64,000 nt of DNA, taken from Pinus tabuliformis. Taxonomy: Eukaryota; Streptophyta; Pinopsida; Pinales; Pinaceae. The DNA lies in NCBI GenBank assembly GCA_031772625.1, contig CM062810.1, forward strand, positions 869,135,650 through 869,199,649, given 5' to 3'. The stretch's first letter is position 1, and each line of letters begins with the position of its first letter. The notes beneath the pieces were generated by a model. That model saw only the letters and a program-made list of their open reading frames with translations. It had not been told where the DNA came from and ran no database searches. Position numbers and translations under genes: made by a program. Shown here in pieces: positions 37,491 through 50,278 of this stretch.

Positions 37491-37766
37491 ACATAACACA
37501 TGAAACTCCCAAAAACCATAATAAGAAATGAAAGATGCAAATACTCAAATAGGGGACAAGATAAAATCTAATTCCCAAATCACTTAGTGTCACTAGCAAA
37601 GTGAAACACAGAGTAATTGGAAATATTATCACAAGCACTCATGTACATAAACCCAAATTCACACACTCGGAGTATTGTTTCAATGTAACACATATGGACC
37701 CAAATGAAATGTCTTGATAATGACACACTTCTATTGACAGAGAAATATATCTCTTGTTGTCGCTGG
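37491..37766. other. Unassigned spacer
   Basis: No recognised coding or repeat content between the LINE remnant and the first long direct repeat. Confidence 0.4.
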
Positions 37767-39843
37767 TCACACACACCTAAGTTAGTCAGAAAATCCCTTA
37801 ACCCCACAATTGTGGTTGGTGGCAGAGTTAAGAGATTAGGCTTTCACCTATTCCCAACTCTCTCTATTTAATATCTCTCCTACATATGGTAAATGGGGTG
37901 GTCCCTAAATGGAAAACTAAGCTAAAAAGGACGTGAGGTTTCTAGGATATGTTAGAGTGAATTAGATTACTTTTAAGATTATGAGAAAATATGATAAGAA
38001 ATATGAAATGAAATATATAATCATCAATACATGAATCAAATATTTGCATACATAAAACTAGTGTCTTCGATATTGCTTAAAATAAATAATACTTGCTCAA
38101 GAAAATTGAAGTGCTTCAAATTGAAACACGAGTAACATTGTCAATCGAACACAAGATGTTAAGAAGATATTGTATCACATGCAAGATATAAAATTTCCTT
38201 TCAAGAAATTCTTTAAAAATATATAATCATTTAAAAATCCATAACATACATGGAAGCAATATAAAGTGACTTGCAAAAGAAACAAATTAAAATTTACTTG
38301 CAAATGTGAAAAAGATGATACTTTCCTAAATAAGATAATCAATTTAAAGAATTTGCCTCAATGACAAGTACATGAAATAATTTTGACGTAAAAATAGTAA
38401 AATACGTTAGCATGAAATGGATATAAGCTAAGATTAAATGCAATTATGCTGGTTAATTTTAATGTAAATTCCTGGTCTAGATGTGACCTTTCTTTCGATT
38501 ATTTTGAAACAAGAATTTTATGTAAATTGTGGAAGGATATCCAAGCAAAGGTAGCCAACGCTATATTAATGCTACAGTGACTATCATGCTCTGACGAATG
38601 CAAGGTCACCATGTTAACCACATAAGATGGTCTATACCTCTCAAGTTGATGAAAGAAAGGGGTCCCTAGGAGACGTCTTTCAACCAACTTATGCTTGGAT
38701 GTAACTATTCATTAGAAATGCAAGCTATGCTAGTATGCCTAAATGAAACGAAAGTAAGTTTATTAGTTCTTGTAAAAGAAAATTCCTCAAGTAAATGGAA
38801 ATATGCTCGATGAGATAACATAGATAATTGGTCAAAATTGTATAAGATACAAGAACATAAGCTTCATAAGCACATAATATTGTAAGTTTATCAAAGTAAG
38901 CGATTTAACAAATGATATATCAATGATCGACCAACTAAAGAAATGAAATGAAATAAACCTTCAAATTAGAATACACTTGCAAAGTGAGCAAAAGGCTTGA
39001 AAATAAATGAGCAAGTAACCAATGAGCCTATACTATAGTGAGACAAATTTGAAGAAAATTGTTAAATTAACTAAATATAATTTTGCCACGTGAATTGAAA
39101 TTATTGCATATAATGAAATAAGTTTATCCAAAAGTGAAATTTCAAGTTGCACTTAAAAGAAAGACTTCAAATGCAACAGATAAAATGGGAACCAATATAA
39201 AAATAAAATTTAGAAAGTTATATTATGATGGTGAGATTGTGTTAATTCTTAAGCGATGCAAAAATTAAAACTAATAAAAACAATCCAAGATCAATATAGC
39301 CACATGTTTGCCCTTCTAAATAAGGAGAAAATGATGCCATGGGTGAAACCCAAGCACCCACAAGAAAAACTAAGTTCTTTATTAAATTGTTACAAAGATG
39401 AGAAACCTTCCCAAAAGGTCTCAAGTAAAACTTCAAGAGGAATATTTACAATATATGAGACTTTTCAAGAACTATGCTTCCTTCTTGAAAGTTAAAAATG
39501 GAAACTAAGGTAAGTACAATAAGAATTCTCTCAAGACTCAAGTTGTTAAGTGTCACTTGGTAGTTCAAAACTACCCTCCACTGCTGAATGAAATCTTGGA
39601 AGAGAGAGGAGTTAGGCTTCTATGCCCACGACCTCCTAGAATATTAACTTTGAAAAATTTTAGGATGCCTACAAGAAAATGGTTACAATTTGAGTGATTT
39701 TTCTTTAACCTTCTTCTCACCAATTGTCCAACTTAGGGCTGCAATATCAAGAGACAATTAGTCTAGAGAGAGCATGTGAAACAAATAAATATAATACAAA
39801 TAGTATATAAGAAACAAAATCTAGTGATGGGGGTGAAACCTAT
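37767..39843 (-). repeat. Left terminal repeat (probable 3' LTR)
   Basis: Aligned with 43281-45368 throughout, by eye roughly 85% alike with several small indels. A plus-strand frame of about 75 codons near 39256 also exists in the other copy, as expected for duplicated DNA. Confidence 0.85.
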
Positions 39844-42456
39844 CACTTGTTTTAGTTTAGAAAATTCTCTTAAGATGCTAATATAGAATCAATGAAGCAT
39901 TATTTGAAAATATTTAAATTATGAAATTTTTTTCTTGTATACAAGTTTTTTTGAACAAATCCCAAATATGAAAGTCTAAATAACAAATGTGAGTTCCTTT
40001 GAAGATGCTTCAAGAGTGGGTTGCTCTCCCAAAGAGCCTCATCTTTGATTAAAAAAAACAATTATTCTAAAACACTCCAATAAGAGATTATTCCATATAG
40101 ATTTAGATAAGAAAACAATGAATTGAAACTTCTAGAGATTTATGTGAAAATAAACTGGAACTTTCAATATCTAGTGTCTACTTCCAAAATCAAATGCTAC
40201 TACAACATAGCTTTGCACTAGCAAGTCTACAATAGTATATGGAAAATGAAACAAATAAAAGAATAAATAGAAGATATTATAACAATAGCTCATAATACAC
40301 CATGCTCCAATTGAGGAACACACATGAATGGACCCCCAAAGTCTTCCTATTGAAACTCTTGAAAACTGTACAAAGTAGCAGTGCTTCCGCAAGCACAATA
40401 GCTACTAACAAATTATTTACATGGTGAGATACCGTGGCTATATTATATATAAATTTGGGATCCAATCCAAAGGAAAATTGTGACAATGCAAAGATAAATG
40501 GGTGACCATCCCAATGCCCCTTCATGTAAATTCGAATTTCCCAAGTCGAAACTCGATTTCTCCCTTAGAGGCCCACGCAATCCTTGATGAGGAATCTTAA
40601 ATTAGATGAGAGGACATGTGGGAGAGTGAAGTACAATGGTAGGAGACCACTTTTAACCTTAATCAAGTAAACTATAATCCAATATCAAGCCAACTAATGA
40701 TATCTACTAGAATCTCAAATTAACTTCCTCAAATCATGGATCTTCTCACTAGAACTCGTTGTGTTCTCCATAAAAAATTTGGTTTGCTTGATTTGTGACT
40801 TGTTTGGTGTCCACATACTTTGGTAACTCAACTTTGACCTTTATATGAATTTCTATGTGGATATTTATTTTTCTGCATTTATTTAATTGTTGGGCTAATG
40901 TATTCCCACACTTTCCACTAAAATTAGGAAAGTAGGTTGTGAGAGTCTAGAACTTATTTTTTACCCATAAAAATGTGTCATAGTAGAAATTTTATAGTGA
41001 GAGTTGTAATTTTGAGTACACATACCCCATACATCTTCTCTAGACATCACTTATTACATTTTACATTTAGACTTTATTCAAAGTTTGACCCTACAAGAAA
41101 TTTAAAATATTTTAGAAAGACCCCCTAGACCTCATCAAATTCCACAAACTTTCACTAGTGATATAGTATGGTAATATACAATGACTCTCAACACATGGAA
41201 TCGCCCGATGCCACACCTTCAATTCGTACTCTGACTTTGGGGTTATGTTTGCAAGAAAAAACTAAATTAATTATTAAGTCCCCGTAAGGATATAATAATT
41301 AACCAACTGAAAAATACCTCCAGAGTAAACTCACTTGATGAAAGCATCTTGAGTTACCCATGCATGTTACATGACTCAACTAATCATACTAGCCTCAGTT
41401 TTACATCATCCCCGCAAGGCTTGTGGAATCTGAGTACAATAGAAGAAGATGAGAAGAAGAAATATAGTTGAAAAACTTTGATGATATGGTGAGCTCTGAT
41501 GGTAAATGAAGCCTCGAATACATCCTTGGGAATAGATTCCTAAAAAATAATTGGGTACACTACAATGGTCAACATCTGGTCCCATATCGGGATGAGCGCT
41601 AGATAGGACGTGATAATAGGCAAGCATCTAGAATCTACCTCCATATGAAAAAGACATATATCATTAACGTATGTTCAAAATATCATAATATAAAATCAAA
41701 TAACGACTGTTCAAAATATCATAATATAAAATCAAATACCAACATGACAAACTACATAAATGGAAAATTATTTCTAAGAGAAAAAATGACAATTTATTTA
41801 TGAAATGAAACTACTTAACAAAAATGACAAAGGATAAAGCTAGAAATACAATAAAAAAATTCCCCATGGCATTAGATATCCTCGATGTAGTTCATGCTAA
41901 GAACATGCTTATTTTTAGGAAGATCCATCAACTGCTTTTCTGATGTGCCTTATCCAATTTAGAATATCTTAGGATTTTCATCCATCCCAACACTGTGTTG
42001 CATATGGCCATCAGATTTACCAAATCCTTTTTGATTTTTCCTTTCCTTCTTAATAGATCTGATGTTGATGTTGATGTGATCAAATTAAGCCTTTCTACTT
42101 GATCTTAAAAATGATCAGATGGAAAATTTGAAGTAGCTAAGACTTCTATGACTTTCCTTTCTCCATTCTACATCTCCTCTTACTTGGGTGATGTTTCAAT
42201 CTCCTGAGTATAAACCTGATTCCCCTTACTTTCCTTTAAATCGAGGCCACCTTCAATTATCCATTTTTCAATGGAATAAATGACCTCCTAAATATAAGAT
42301 GAAGTATGTTTCAATGGATTGGGAAGCTAATGATTTGTTTCTTTTCTTTTTTCCCATTCGTCATCTATCCTAAGCTGGAATTTTTATAACTATAATCTTT
42401 CCATTACCTCCAACCTATTCTGGAAAGTTATCTAATTGGCCTTCATAACACTTATT
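39844..42456 (-). other. Internal region of LARD-like element, no domain recognised
   Basis: 2.6 kb without protease, RT or integrase motifs in either strand. Short minus-strand frames (for example 40525-40277) match nothing I know. Confidence 0.5.
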
Positions 42457-42956
42457 TCATTGACATGATTTGTTTCCATGGTGTTGATTAATTATACTTG
42501 TTTCTCTTCCATGACAATCAACATGTTTTAAAATAGAGGTCATATGATTAGAATGATTGACTTCCATGGTCTTTGTTTCTTGTACATGATTTACCTCCAT
42601 GGTATTAATGAGTTGAGCTTGGTTGAGTTTCATATCCATAATCATTTGAGTCAACTCCTTGGTGAGATCCTTATCACTCTTATTTTCTTCAGTTTTCGCT
42701 TGATCTTTATTTTATCTCCATATTTATTTTCAAAGGCATCACTCATTGATTCTATAGAATGAAAATTATTAGCAGGTAAGTATATGAACCTATCGATAGG
42801 ATTTCCATCTAATGAAAATACGAAAAGTCTCATTTTAATGTCCTCATGGTTATTTCCATGCCACCATTTGGTCGCACAAATGTGGAAATTCCTATGTTGA
42901 GTTTTAGTAATAATGACATTCTTACCTAGAAAACTAGGAAACTCTTTAACAATCAC
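42457..42956 (-). pseudogene. gag remnant in LARD-like element
   Basis: The frame 42956-42651 has KMRLFVFSLDGNPIDRFIYL and FHSIESMSDAFENKYGD, matching the retrotransposon gag core (L..F..SL.G.A..WF..LP...I.S...L...F...YG). A frame just beyond it (42654-42457) repeats the peptide TMEVNH twice, a local duplication. No zinc knuckle or protease follows. Confidence 0.8.
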
Positions 42957-43280
42957 AATTGCTTCATCTAGAATAAATTTCGAATAGCCTAGAATGTTAG
43001 TAAAATCACAAGGGGAAAAAAATCATTCATGATGTCATGCTCACTCGACCCTGAAAGAGAAAATGGATACCAGAGAGAGGCTCTTGTCCAATATTAGCAA
43101 CAAGTATATGAAACGATGGCTTCAAGAATAAATCCTTGCAAAAAAAATGAAATAAGTGGAGTCACCACTTCAGCAAGAATCTAACTCTAAAATCAAACAT
43201 GAAAAAACCAAAATTTAGTTGTATTCTAGGTAGAAGAGGAGTTGTCCCCGAAGACAGGGCAAAAATAATTTTTTTTCCTA
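42957..43280 (-). other. 5' leader of LARD-like element
   Basis: Between the putative 5' LTR and gag. The minus strand near 43230-43255 reads TTTTTGCCCTGTCTTCGGGG, which may be a decayed primer site, but I cannot assign it. Confidence 0.35.
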
Positions 43281-45368
43281 TCACACACACCTAAGTTAGT
43301 GAGAAAATCCGTTAACCCCACAAGATGTGTTTGGTGGAAAATTTAAGAGATGGGTTTGTCAACTATTACCAACTCTCTCCTAGGTAAGCTAAGGGAGGTA
43401 GTCCCTAAATAGAAAACTAAGTTAAAAAACATATGATGTTTCTAGGAGATGTTAGAGTGAATTGGATTACTTTTAAGATTATGAGAAAATATGATGGACA
43501 TATGAAATGAAATAATAACCATCAATGCACGACTCAAATATTTGCATACATAAAACCAATGCCTTCAATATTATTTAAAATAAATAATACTTGCTCATGA
43601 AATATGAAGTACTTCAAATAGAAATGGAAGTAACCTTGTCAATCAAACACAAGATGTTAGTAAGACATTATATAACATGCAATATATTAAATTTTCTTTC
43701 AAGAAATGCCTTCAAAATATATAATAATTCACAAATCCAAAGAATATATGGAAGCAATATAGAATGACTTGCAAAGGAAACAAGTTAAACTTTAGTTGCA
43801 AAAGTGAATAAGGTGATACTTGCTTGAATAAGATAATCAATTTAAAGAATTTTCATCAATTACAAGTAAATGAAATAAATTTCAAGTAAAAATAGTAAAA
43901 TATGAGAACATGAAATGAAATTAAACTAAGATTAAATGCAATTATCTTGGTTAATTTTAGTCTAAATGCCTAGTTTAGATGTGACATTTCTTTCGACTAT
44001 TTTGAAATAAGTCTTTTATGTAAGTTGTTCAAGGAGAAGAAAGAAAATATAACCAAGGCTATACTAATGATTCCTCCCTTGGAATATCCAACACATTTGA
44101 TGACTCCAGTGCTTTAGAGACTGTGGCTCTAACCATTGCAAGGTCACCGTGTTTCCACATAAGAGGGTTTATGTCCCTCAAGTTGATGAAAAAAAGGGGT
44201 CCCTAAGAGATTTATTTCAACAAAGCTTATGCTTGGAGATAAATATTAATTAGAGATGCAAGCTATGCTAATATCCCTAAAAAAAATTCAAGAAAATATA
44301 TTAATGATTGTAAAAGAAAATGCCTCAAGTAAATGGAAATATGATCAATGAGATAACTAGATAATTGCTCAAAATTGTATAAGATACAAGAACATAAGCT
44401 TCACAAGCACATAAGATTGTGTGTTTCTTAAAGTAAGGGATTTAACAAATGATATATCGATGATGAACTATTTAAAGCGTGAAATGAGATGAAGATTCAA
44501 AGTATGATATTCTTTCAAAGTGAGAAAAATAATTTAAAACAAATGATAAAGTAACCAATGAGCCTATAGTGAGGAAACATGAAGAAAATTTTTAAATTAA
44601 CTAGATCTAGCTTTTCCACATGAATTGAAATGCTTTCATGTAATGAAATAAGTTTCTCCAAAAGTGAAATTCCAAGTTGTACTCAAAAGAAAATTTTCAA
44701 ATGCAAGAAATAAAATGGGAACTAGTAACAAAATTAAATTTAGAAAGTGATATTGTGATGGCGAGATTATGTTAATTCTTAAGGCATGAAAAAATGAAAA
44801 GTATGAAAAACAATGCAAGATAAATCCACCCACATGTTTCTCCTTCTAAATAAGGAGAAATGGATGCCTTGGGTGAAACTCAACCTCCCACAAGAAAAAC
44901 TAAGGTTTTTATTATATTTTTACAGAGATGAGAAATCTTCCCAAAAGGTATCAAGTAAAACTTCAAAAGGAAACTTTACAATATATGAGGCTTTTCAAGC
45001 ACTAGATATCCTTCTTAAAAGTTAAAATTATAAACTAAGCTAATAAGAATTCTCTCAATATTGAAGGTGTTAACTGTCTCTTGTTAGTTCAAACTTACCC
45101 TCCAATGGCAAATGAAAAATTTCAATAGAGAGGAGCTAGCCTTCTATGCCTGTGACCTCCTAAAATATGAACTTCATAAAATCTTGGGGGTTCGTACAAG
45201 AAAGTGGTTAGAGTGTGAGTGATTTTTATTTAATGCTCTTGTCACCAACACTCCAACTTAGTGCTGCAACATTAAGAGAGAATTAGCATAGAGAGAGCAT
45301 GCGAAAGAAATAAATATAATGAAAATAGTATACAAGAAACCAAATCAAGTGATGGGTACAAAACCTAT
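43281..45368 (-). repeat. Right terminal repeat (probable 5' LTR, truncated)
   Basis: Direct repeat partner of 37767-39843. Similarity stops at CCTAT (45364-45368), exactly where TGGAATAAG of the next LTR begins. Confidence 0.85.
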
Positions 45369-47905
45369 TGGAATAAGTAATTGCTAATAGGAGGGGGTGA
45401 ATCAATAATTTAGGAAACTGTTAATTTTCCTTTCTTACTATGCTCATAGTTCCTTATTATGTTCTTTCGTATGTGAGAGTATTCATTCATGAAACAATAA
45501 ATAAATAAACTTTCAGACACATATACTCAAATGGCAATCTCATGAGTAGCACACATTTTACACAATGTTTTCACATGGAAACCGAGAGGGAAAAAACCAT
45601 CAATTTTTTTTGTTTCTTATATGATGTAAATTAAGCACCAACATAATTACATTTGTTTGTTTATGAGGACTCACTGATTGGAGGCACCAACCCCCATTTT
45701 TAGAAAGAACCAGCTTTCCAAGAGGCACCAACCTCTTAGGTATGTAGGCACCAACGTGACACTACCATTGTTATACTATTTCATACAATTCTCAAACTGA
45801 AAATAGAAGAATACAATTTTACAGGTAAAATACCAACCAATGGTTTTCTACAGATTCAAATTTTGCACTCTTCTTTATGAGGACTTGTGGAAGATCTCCT
45901 CTTGATATTCACAACAACACTTCCTCTATGCTCTACTTTCACTGTCCAGGTCTCTCCACTGACTCCACCTCAACACTACCCTTGCAACATGCTACATATA
46001 TGCACAAGATCAATAGTCTACTCTCTCACATATATGCTCATTCTACACATGCAACTCAATGGAGGTTCTGAGTTTTGTTCTAGTGTTTCACTTGGATCGA
46101 TTTATCCATTGTCACCATCAACTTTTCCCAAGAATTTACCCCTATCATGGAACCCCATTCTTCTATTGTTTCATACTTTCTCTAGTTCTATCATTTCATT
46201 AAAATCATAAGAATGCATGATGATCACTTCTCTATCACTCTACTGACTCTCTATGTTGTGTATTTAATTTCAGTCCACTTACACATTTCATAGAGACTCC
46301 CCATGCATATTTATGGCTTGCAGAGATCTAGTTTTACATCCTCATGGAATCTTTGTTCTTCATTTATATTTACAATGCATGCACAGGAATCCTTCTGCCA
46401 TCAACCTTATTGGTTTGCATTCAAGACCACAACTATTGATTCATACATCTTTAATGGCTCCCTGTATGATCATATCAGAGATTTTCATCATAGTGTTGTG
46501 TGGTGGTGTCAACACTATGGAATAGTTGATTTCCAACCTCTGATCATGTCTAGCCCCTTTTGATTTGACCCTTATCGAAATTCCATCATAATACCAAGGG
46601 AGGTGACTGAGGGCTCAGTCTTAAGGCACTAAAATCTCCAAAGCATTGATGGGGGATATATTTCCCTTATTATGATCTTTGCCTTTGGTTTCATGTTTTT
46701 TCAAACAGAGGCACTTAATACCAATGAAGCCCTTTTATCAGTGATTTATACCTATTTCACCTTATGGCAGCAACCATAAATTATCGATTATCAATTGTCG
46801 ATAGGCTCCTCATGTAAGAGATAGCCTTTGGTTCCTTGAAATTTCATGACCACCAGTAAGCCGTCAAATTGGTGATTCCCCATTGTGGCCAATGTGCTAA
46901 TCGTCGCAACCCTTTCATCGTTGATTATTGATCTGATATCATCACCCCCATGTGGTGTCTTCTCAGTGGTGACACATGCAACCTAAATATGGCCCATTAT
47001 GCCACCTCAAAACAACAAAATTGCATGCCACGTGTCCCTATGTACCACCATGTCATGCTAACATCAACAACCACTTCACATTATCAAAACCAATTAGATC
47101 CTTCCATGTGTCCACATCGGTACTCATCTGTGACTGTCATATACCCTTATCAGACCCAAACGGATGCCTCCACCTATTCTTCTTAGAAGAGAGAGAAAGG
47201 GGCCTTGTCTACCCTTGTTTTGCATCAAATTCCTTTGTAAATTTCTCTTTGGCTCTCTCGATGATTTAAAAAAGGATGAACAGTCCCAAATTATTTAACG
47301 CAATCAACATTCGTTGATCAACGAATTACCTTAGCTGTTGCACCATACCCTGGATTCCTCTGATTTCTGATATGCCATGACCTTTGACATCTAGATCTCA
47401 AGTCACTAATTGACAAATTCTTTAGTTTTTTTCACCACATCTTAGAGTCCTTCGATTGTCAATATGCCAGTTCCTCCAAGATGCGATATTGATAATCATT
47501 GATCAGTAATTTGCAATCATTGTGCGCTACTCCTTAGAACCTCTGAACGCCGATGTGCGATATGCCGAGACCTTTGATTGAACACATGTCAGAAGGACAC
47601 CAACCCATTTTCCTTTGTCTTCTGGTTTAGAGAGATAAAACTTCAACTCGGTCTAACTTTTGATCCAGAAATCCACTTAGGGACTTTCACATACCACCCG
47701 AAAACTTATTCTAATAACTATCCGTAAGGAGGATGTCTGACTGACCTCTGAGCCTATATTCTACCTCAAAGAGAGCTCCAAAGTCTCTGCATAGCTGGAA
47801 TCACAACCAAGAAGGCATGAATCCTAATCCTCGGGTTGAGCCTTGTTTGAGATCAATTCCAACACTTACACAACTAGCCACCTACATACCATCAAATTTC
47901 CAACA
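45369..47905 (-). repeat. Sirevirus-like copia LTR (3' LTR of a truncated element)
   Basis: On the minus strand it begins TGTTGGAAATTTGATGG directly after a polypurine tract and ends CACCCCCTCCTATTAG...TTCCA, a style common in plant Sirevirus/Maximus LTRs. It is about 2.5 kb. Only one copy is present, so the right boundary is inferred from the PPT and the left from the CA end. Plus-strand frames inside (for example near 45877-46563) are not genes. Confidence 0.65.
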
Positions 47906-48009
47906 ATCTCCCCCTTTGGCATTGATTGCAACACTACAAACTCCCTCTCTAGCTTGGCATCGTCTGATTTGATGCCAATCTTCTCCCCCTTTGACATGAG
48001 TGGCAAAGT
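47906..48009 (-). other. Internal 3' end of Sirevirus-like element with two polypurine tracts
   Basis: On the minus strand AAAGGGGGAGAT abuts the LTR (47906-47917) and a second AAAGGGGGAGAA lies about 75 bp upstream (47981-47992). Repeated PPTs before the 3' LTR are a known Sirevirus trait. The rest of the element is missing: homology to the 2.2 kb repeat begins at 48010. Confidence 0.7.
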
Positions 48010-48053
48010 ACTAAAGAATAATTGTGAATGGGAAGTGATATCTCTATCATTAT
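48010..48053 (+). repeat. R2 repeat, left part (2.2-kb family, copy 2)
   Basis: ACTAAAGAATA.TTGTGAATGGGAAG is shared with 4333. Directly before it is AAAGT (48005-48009), repeated after the other end of R2 at 52430-52434. Confidence 0.8.
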
Positions 48054-48268
48054 TAATAAAGAATGGTTGAGAGTACTCATATATTTCACACAAAGGCATA
48101 TGAGTCAACACACACAAAATTTACATTCAGATATATCTATATAATATAGAGTTTGTGAGATCTAATTTATTCTTAATTTAGAAGGAGAGGTTGAGAGAAT
48201 TTCTCAACCATCACCAACAACTCATAAACCAACATTACAAATATAGGATGTAAGCATTAACTCCAAGT
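48054..48268 (-). repeat. TR-GAG 3' LTR
   Basis: TAATAAAGAATGG to CTCCAAGT on the plus strand, aligned with 50054-50278. Confidence 0.92.
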
Positions 48269-48277
48269 TCCCCTCTT
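48269..48277 (-). other. TR-GAG polypurine tract
   Basis: The minus strand reads AAGAGGGGA directly before the 3' LTR. Confidence 0.75.
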
Positions 48278-48620
48278 AATGCTTACATTACATAAATTTA
48301 TTGAAACCACCCATAAACAACAAAATACATAATCATTCTTTAACTGGTTTACAACTTATCAGTATAGGCTCCATCAAGCTACCACATAATGCTTGTAAAG
48401 GTGTAGTCAGAAAGTTGGATTCCTGAGTTCGGCTCTTGAACTTATGAATCACGGACCTCCCAAAGTCAATTATTGAATATCATCCCAATCCTATCTCATA
48501 ACCTCATTAGAAGACCACTCCCATGTCTTCAACGTATAAGGGATATTTTCCTAGATACACAATTGCCATACCATCTCGACAACAATCCATGTTGAGACTT
48601 TTCACTGAACTGTAGTTGCT
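48278..48620 (-). other. TR-GAG 3' non-coding region
   Basis: No protease, integrase or RT motif is seen between gag and the PPT. Confidence 0.6.
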
Positions 48621-49400
48621 CTAAAAGAGTTTGAGAGGCTCAAATTCTTCATTCACTTCATCATCGGAATTCAATGAATATTCATTTGTGGCTATATTTG
48701 TTGATTCTTTTCCTTCTAATGAATCATTGGCATGACTTCTGCAATTCCATGATGTATACCAAATTTTCCTGCAATCATAGCATTCAACTTCACTTTTATT
48801 TGCATTTTTCTTTCTCATCCTCATCTTCGTAAGCAATGCATTTTCTATTTCAGATTTTTATTTTGTATCCTCTGGTTTTAGTCTCTTTTCCTCTACCAAA
48901 AGTGTTTCAATTGTAGCTTCCAATTTTTGTGAAGACATTTGACTCAAAGCGACAACAACATTACTATAACTTGAAGGAAGACCATTAAGTAATATTGCTT
49001 TAGCATCTTCATCCTCCACCTTGGCACCTTCTTCAGCTAATTGTCTTAGAGGAGACATTAAATTATTTACATGGCTAGACATAGATGTATCCTTATTCAT
49101 TTTAAGTCAAAATAATTGCAACTTTATGGAAAATTTTTCATTTGTAGCTTTTACACCAAATAGCTGAGTCAAATGCTCCCACATTTCCTTAGATGCTTTA
49201 GTGAGATCTAGAAGATGTAATTGTGAATCTGAAAGAGCAAGTCCAATAATCGACTTACCTTTGTCATCTCTATTTTTCCATTCATTTAACTGTTTGACAT
49301 ATGTAGGTTCTACTTCTAAGCCACTCACTATGCCCTATAAATTTTTCTTCATTAATTGCATTTGTATTTTTACTTTCCATGAGGGAAAATTCAAGCCACT
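48621..49400 (-). pseudogene. TR-GAG gag
   Basis: Read leftwards: SIIGLALSDSQLHLLDLTKA then EMWEHLTQLFGVKATNEKFS (49328-49107), a stop, NNLMSPLRQLAEEG and LLNGLPSSYSNVVVALSQMS (49100-48858), a stop, then a knuckle C-Y-D-C-R-K-I-W-Y-T-S-W-N-C (about 48780-48739) in which His is replaced by Tyr. These are the standard landmarks of copia gag in order. Two in-frame stops and the knuckle change suggest it is no longer made intact. An acidic tail (SLNSDDEVNEEFEPLKLF) follows the knuckle. Confidence 0.9.
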
Positions 49401-50040
49401 AAATTTTTATAAAACCATGAATTCCATTATTAAAGAAGAAAATGAAATTTTAAACTTCAGCACAAATGTACCTTTCTACAATTAAAAAAAATACTTCGAC
49501 TGCTTTACGAAAATCACATGCCACTTTCCCTTGCAGCTAGATCCTCCTCTAACAACTGATATGTCATGCATCCAGCATAAACACTTTGAAAAAAACCAAG
49601 TCTTCCACAATCAAGGAACAATGACTCATCACAAAATTCAAAAATTCACAGAGAGGGGACACAAAATACTTTTGAGCCATCTGATGGATAGAAGAGCAGA
49701 CAACACTTCTTACTCAATTAAAGGGAGATGTCCCCACTAAAAAATCTCATGCTCGATCCATGATGCACTTATGTCAAACTGTGTGATACAGTGATTTCAG
49801 CTTGTCGAATGAATCCACTACTACACTCACAAGATAAATAAATCTTTAAGAGATTCTTGACAATGTTGATCTCACCACACGACATTGGATAGTGCCATGC
49901 ATCATTTATTCAACGAACTAGAAAATAAACTCCACAGCTCTGACCAACTCACACTCCAGCAATAGATAAAAAAAAATCACAGAGCTAAAATCTTATGAGA
50001 TCACTCACCACGATACATAGGTTTAAAACCTATTGAATTG
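49401..50040 (-). other. TR-GAG 5' leader
   Basis: About 640 bp between PBS and gag; no gene recognised. Confidence 0.5.
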
Positions 50041-50053
50041 GGCTTGGATACCA
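50041..50053 (-). other. TR-GAG primer binding site
   Basis: The minus strand reads TGGTATCCAAGCC directly after the 5' LTR, a copia tRNA-Met-type site with small changes. Confidence 0.85.
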
Positions 50054-50278
50054 TAATAAATAATGGTTGAGAGCATGCATATATTTCACACAAAAGTGTA
50101 TGCATCAACATACACATCATTTACATTCAGAGACTACTCTATAATATAGAGTTTGTGAGATTTAACTTGTTCATAATTTAGAAGGAGAGTTTGAGATAAT
50201 TTCTCAACCATCACCAACAGCTCATAAAACAACATTACAAATATAGGATGTAATCATTAACTCCAAGTATTATATAGA
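50054..50278 (-). repeat. TR-GAG 5' LTR
   Basis: Partner of 48054-48268, ten bases longer through small indels. Confidence 0.92.

Larger units (their letters stand above)
37767..45368 (-). mobile_element. Gag-only gypsy-type element with ~2.1 kb terminal direct repeats (LARD-like)
   Basis: 37767-39843 and 43281-45368 are direct repeats of about 2.08 kb, starting TCACACACACCTAAG on the plus strand and matching to AAACCTAT. The 3.4 kb between them carries a minus-strand gag domain and nothing else recognisable, so the element would be transcribed leftwards. The right end coincides exactly with the start of a Sirevirus-like LTR, so the true LTR end is probably lost there, and no target duplication can be read. 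TG...CA ends are not clear. LARD-like is my inference from long repeats plus missing pol. Confidence 0.75.
48054..50278 (-). mobile_element. Gag-only copia element (TR-GAG type), 2.2 kb
   Basis: LTRs of 215 and 225 bp (48054-48268 and 50054-50278) flank gag but no pol. The target duplication ATTAT is perfect (48049-48053 and 50279-50283), and the empty site CTTATTATACAGAG is visible in R1 near 4368-4380. A copia-type PBS and a PPT lie in the right places for leftward transcription. The LTR ends are not TG...CA, reading ACTTGG...TTTATTA on the minus strand. Such elements would need enzymes from an autonomous copia to move. Confidence 0.92.

Noticed and set aside
39256-45025. Pair of similar 70-79 codon plus-strand frames at 39256-39495 and 44813-45025
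   Set aside because: They occupy matching positions in the two LARD terminal repeats, so their likeness follows from the DNA duplication; no known domain is seen.
45877-46563. Several 60-107 codon plus-strand frames
   Set aside because: They fall inside the Sirevirus-like LTR, opposite to its transcription, without any recognisable domain.
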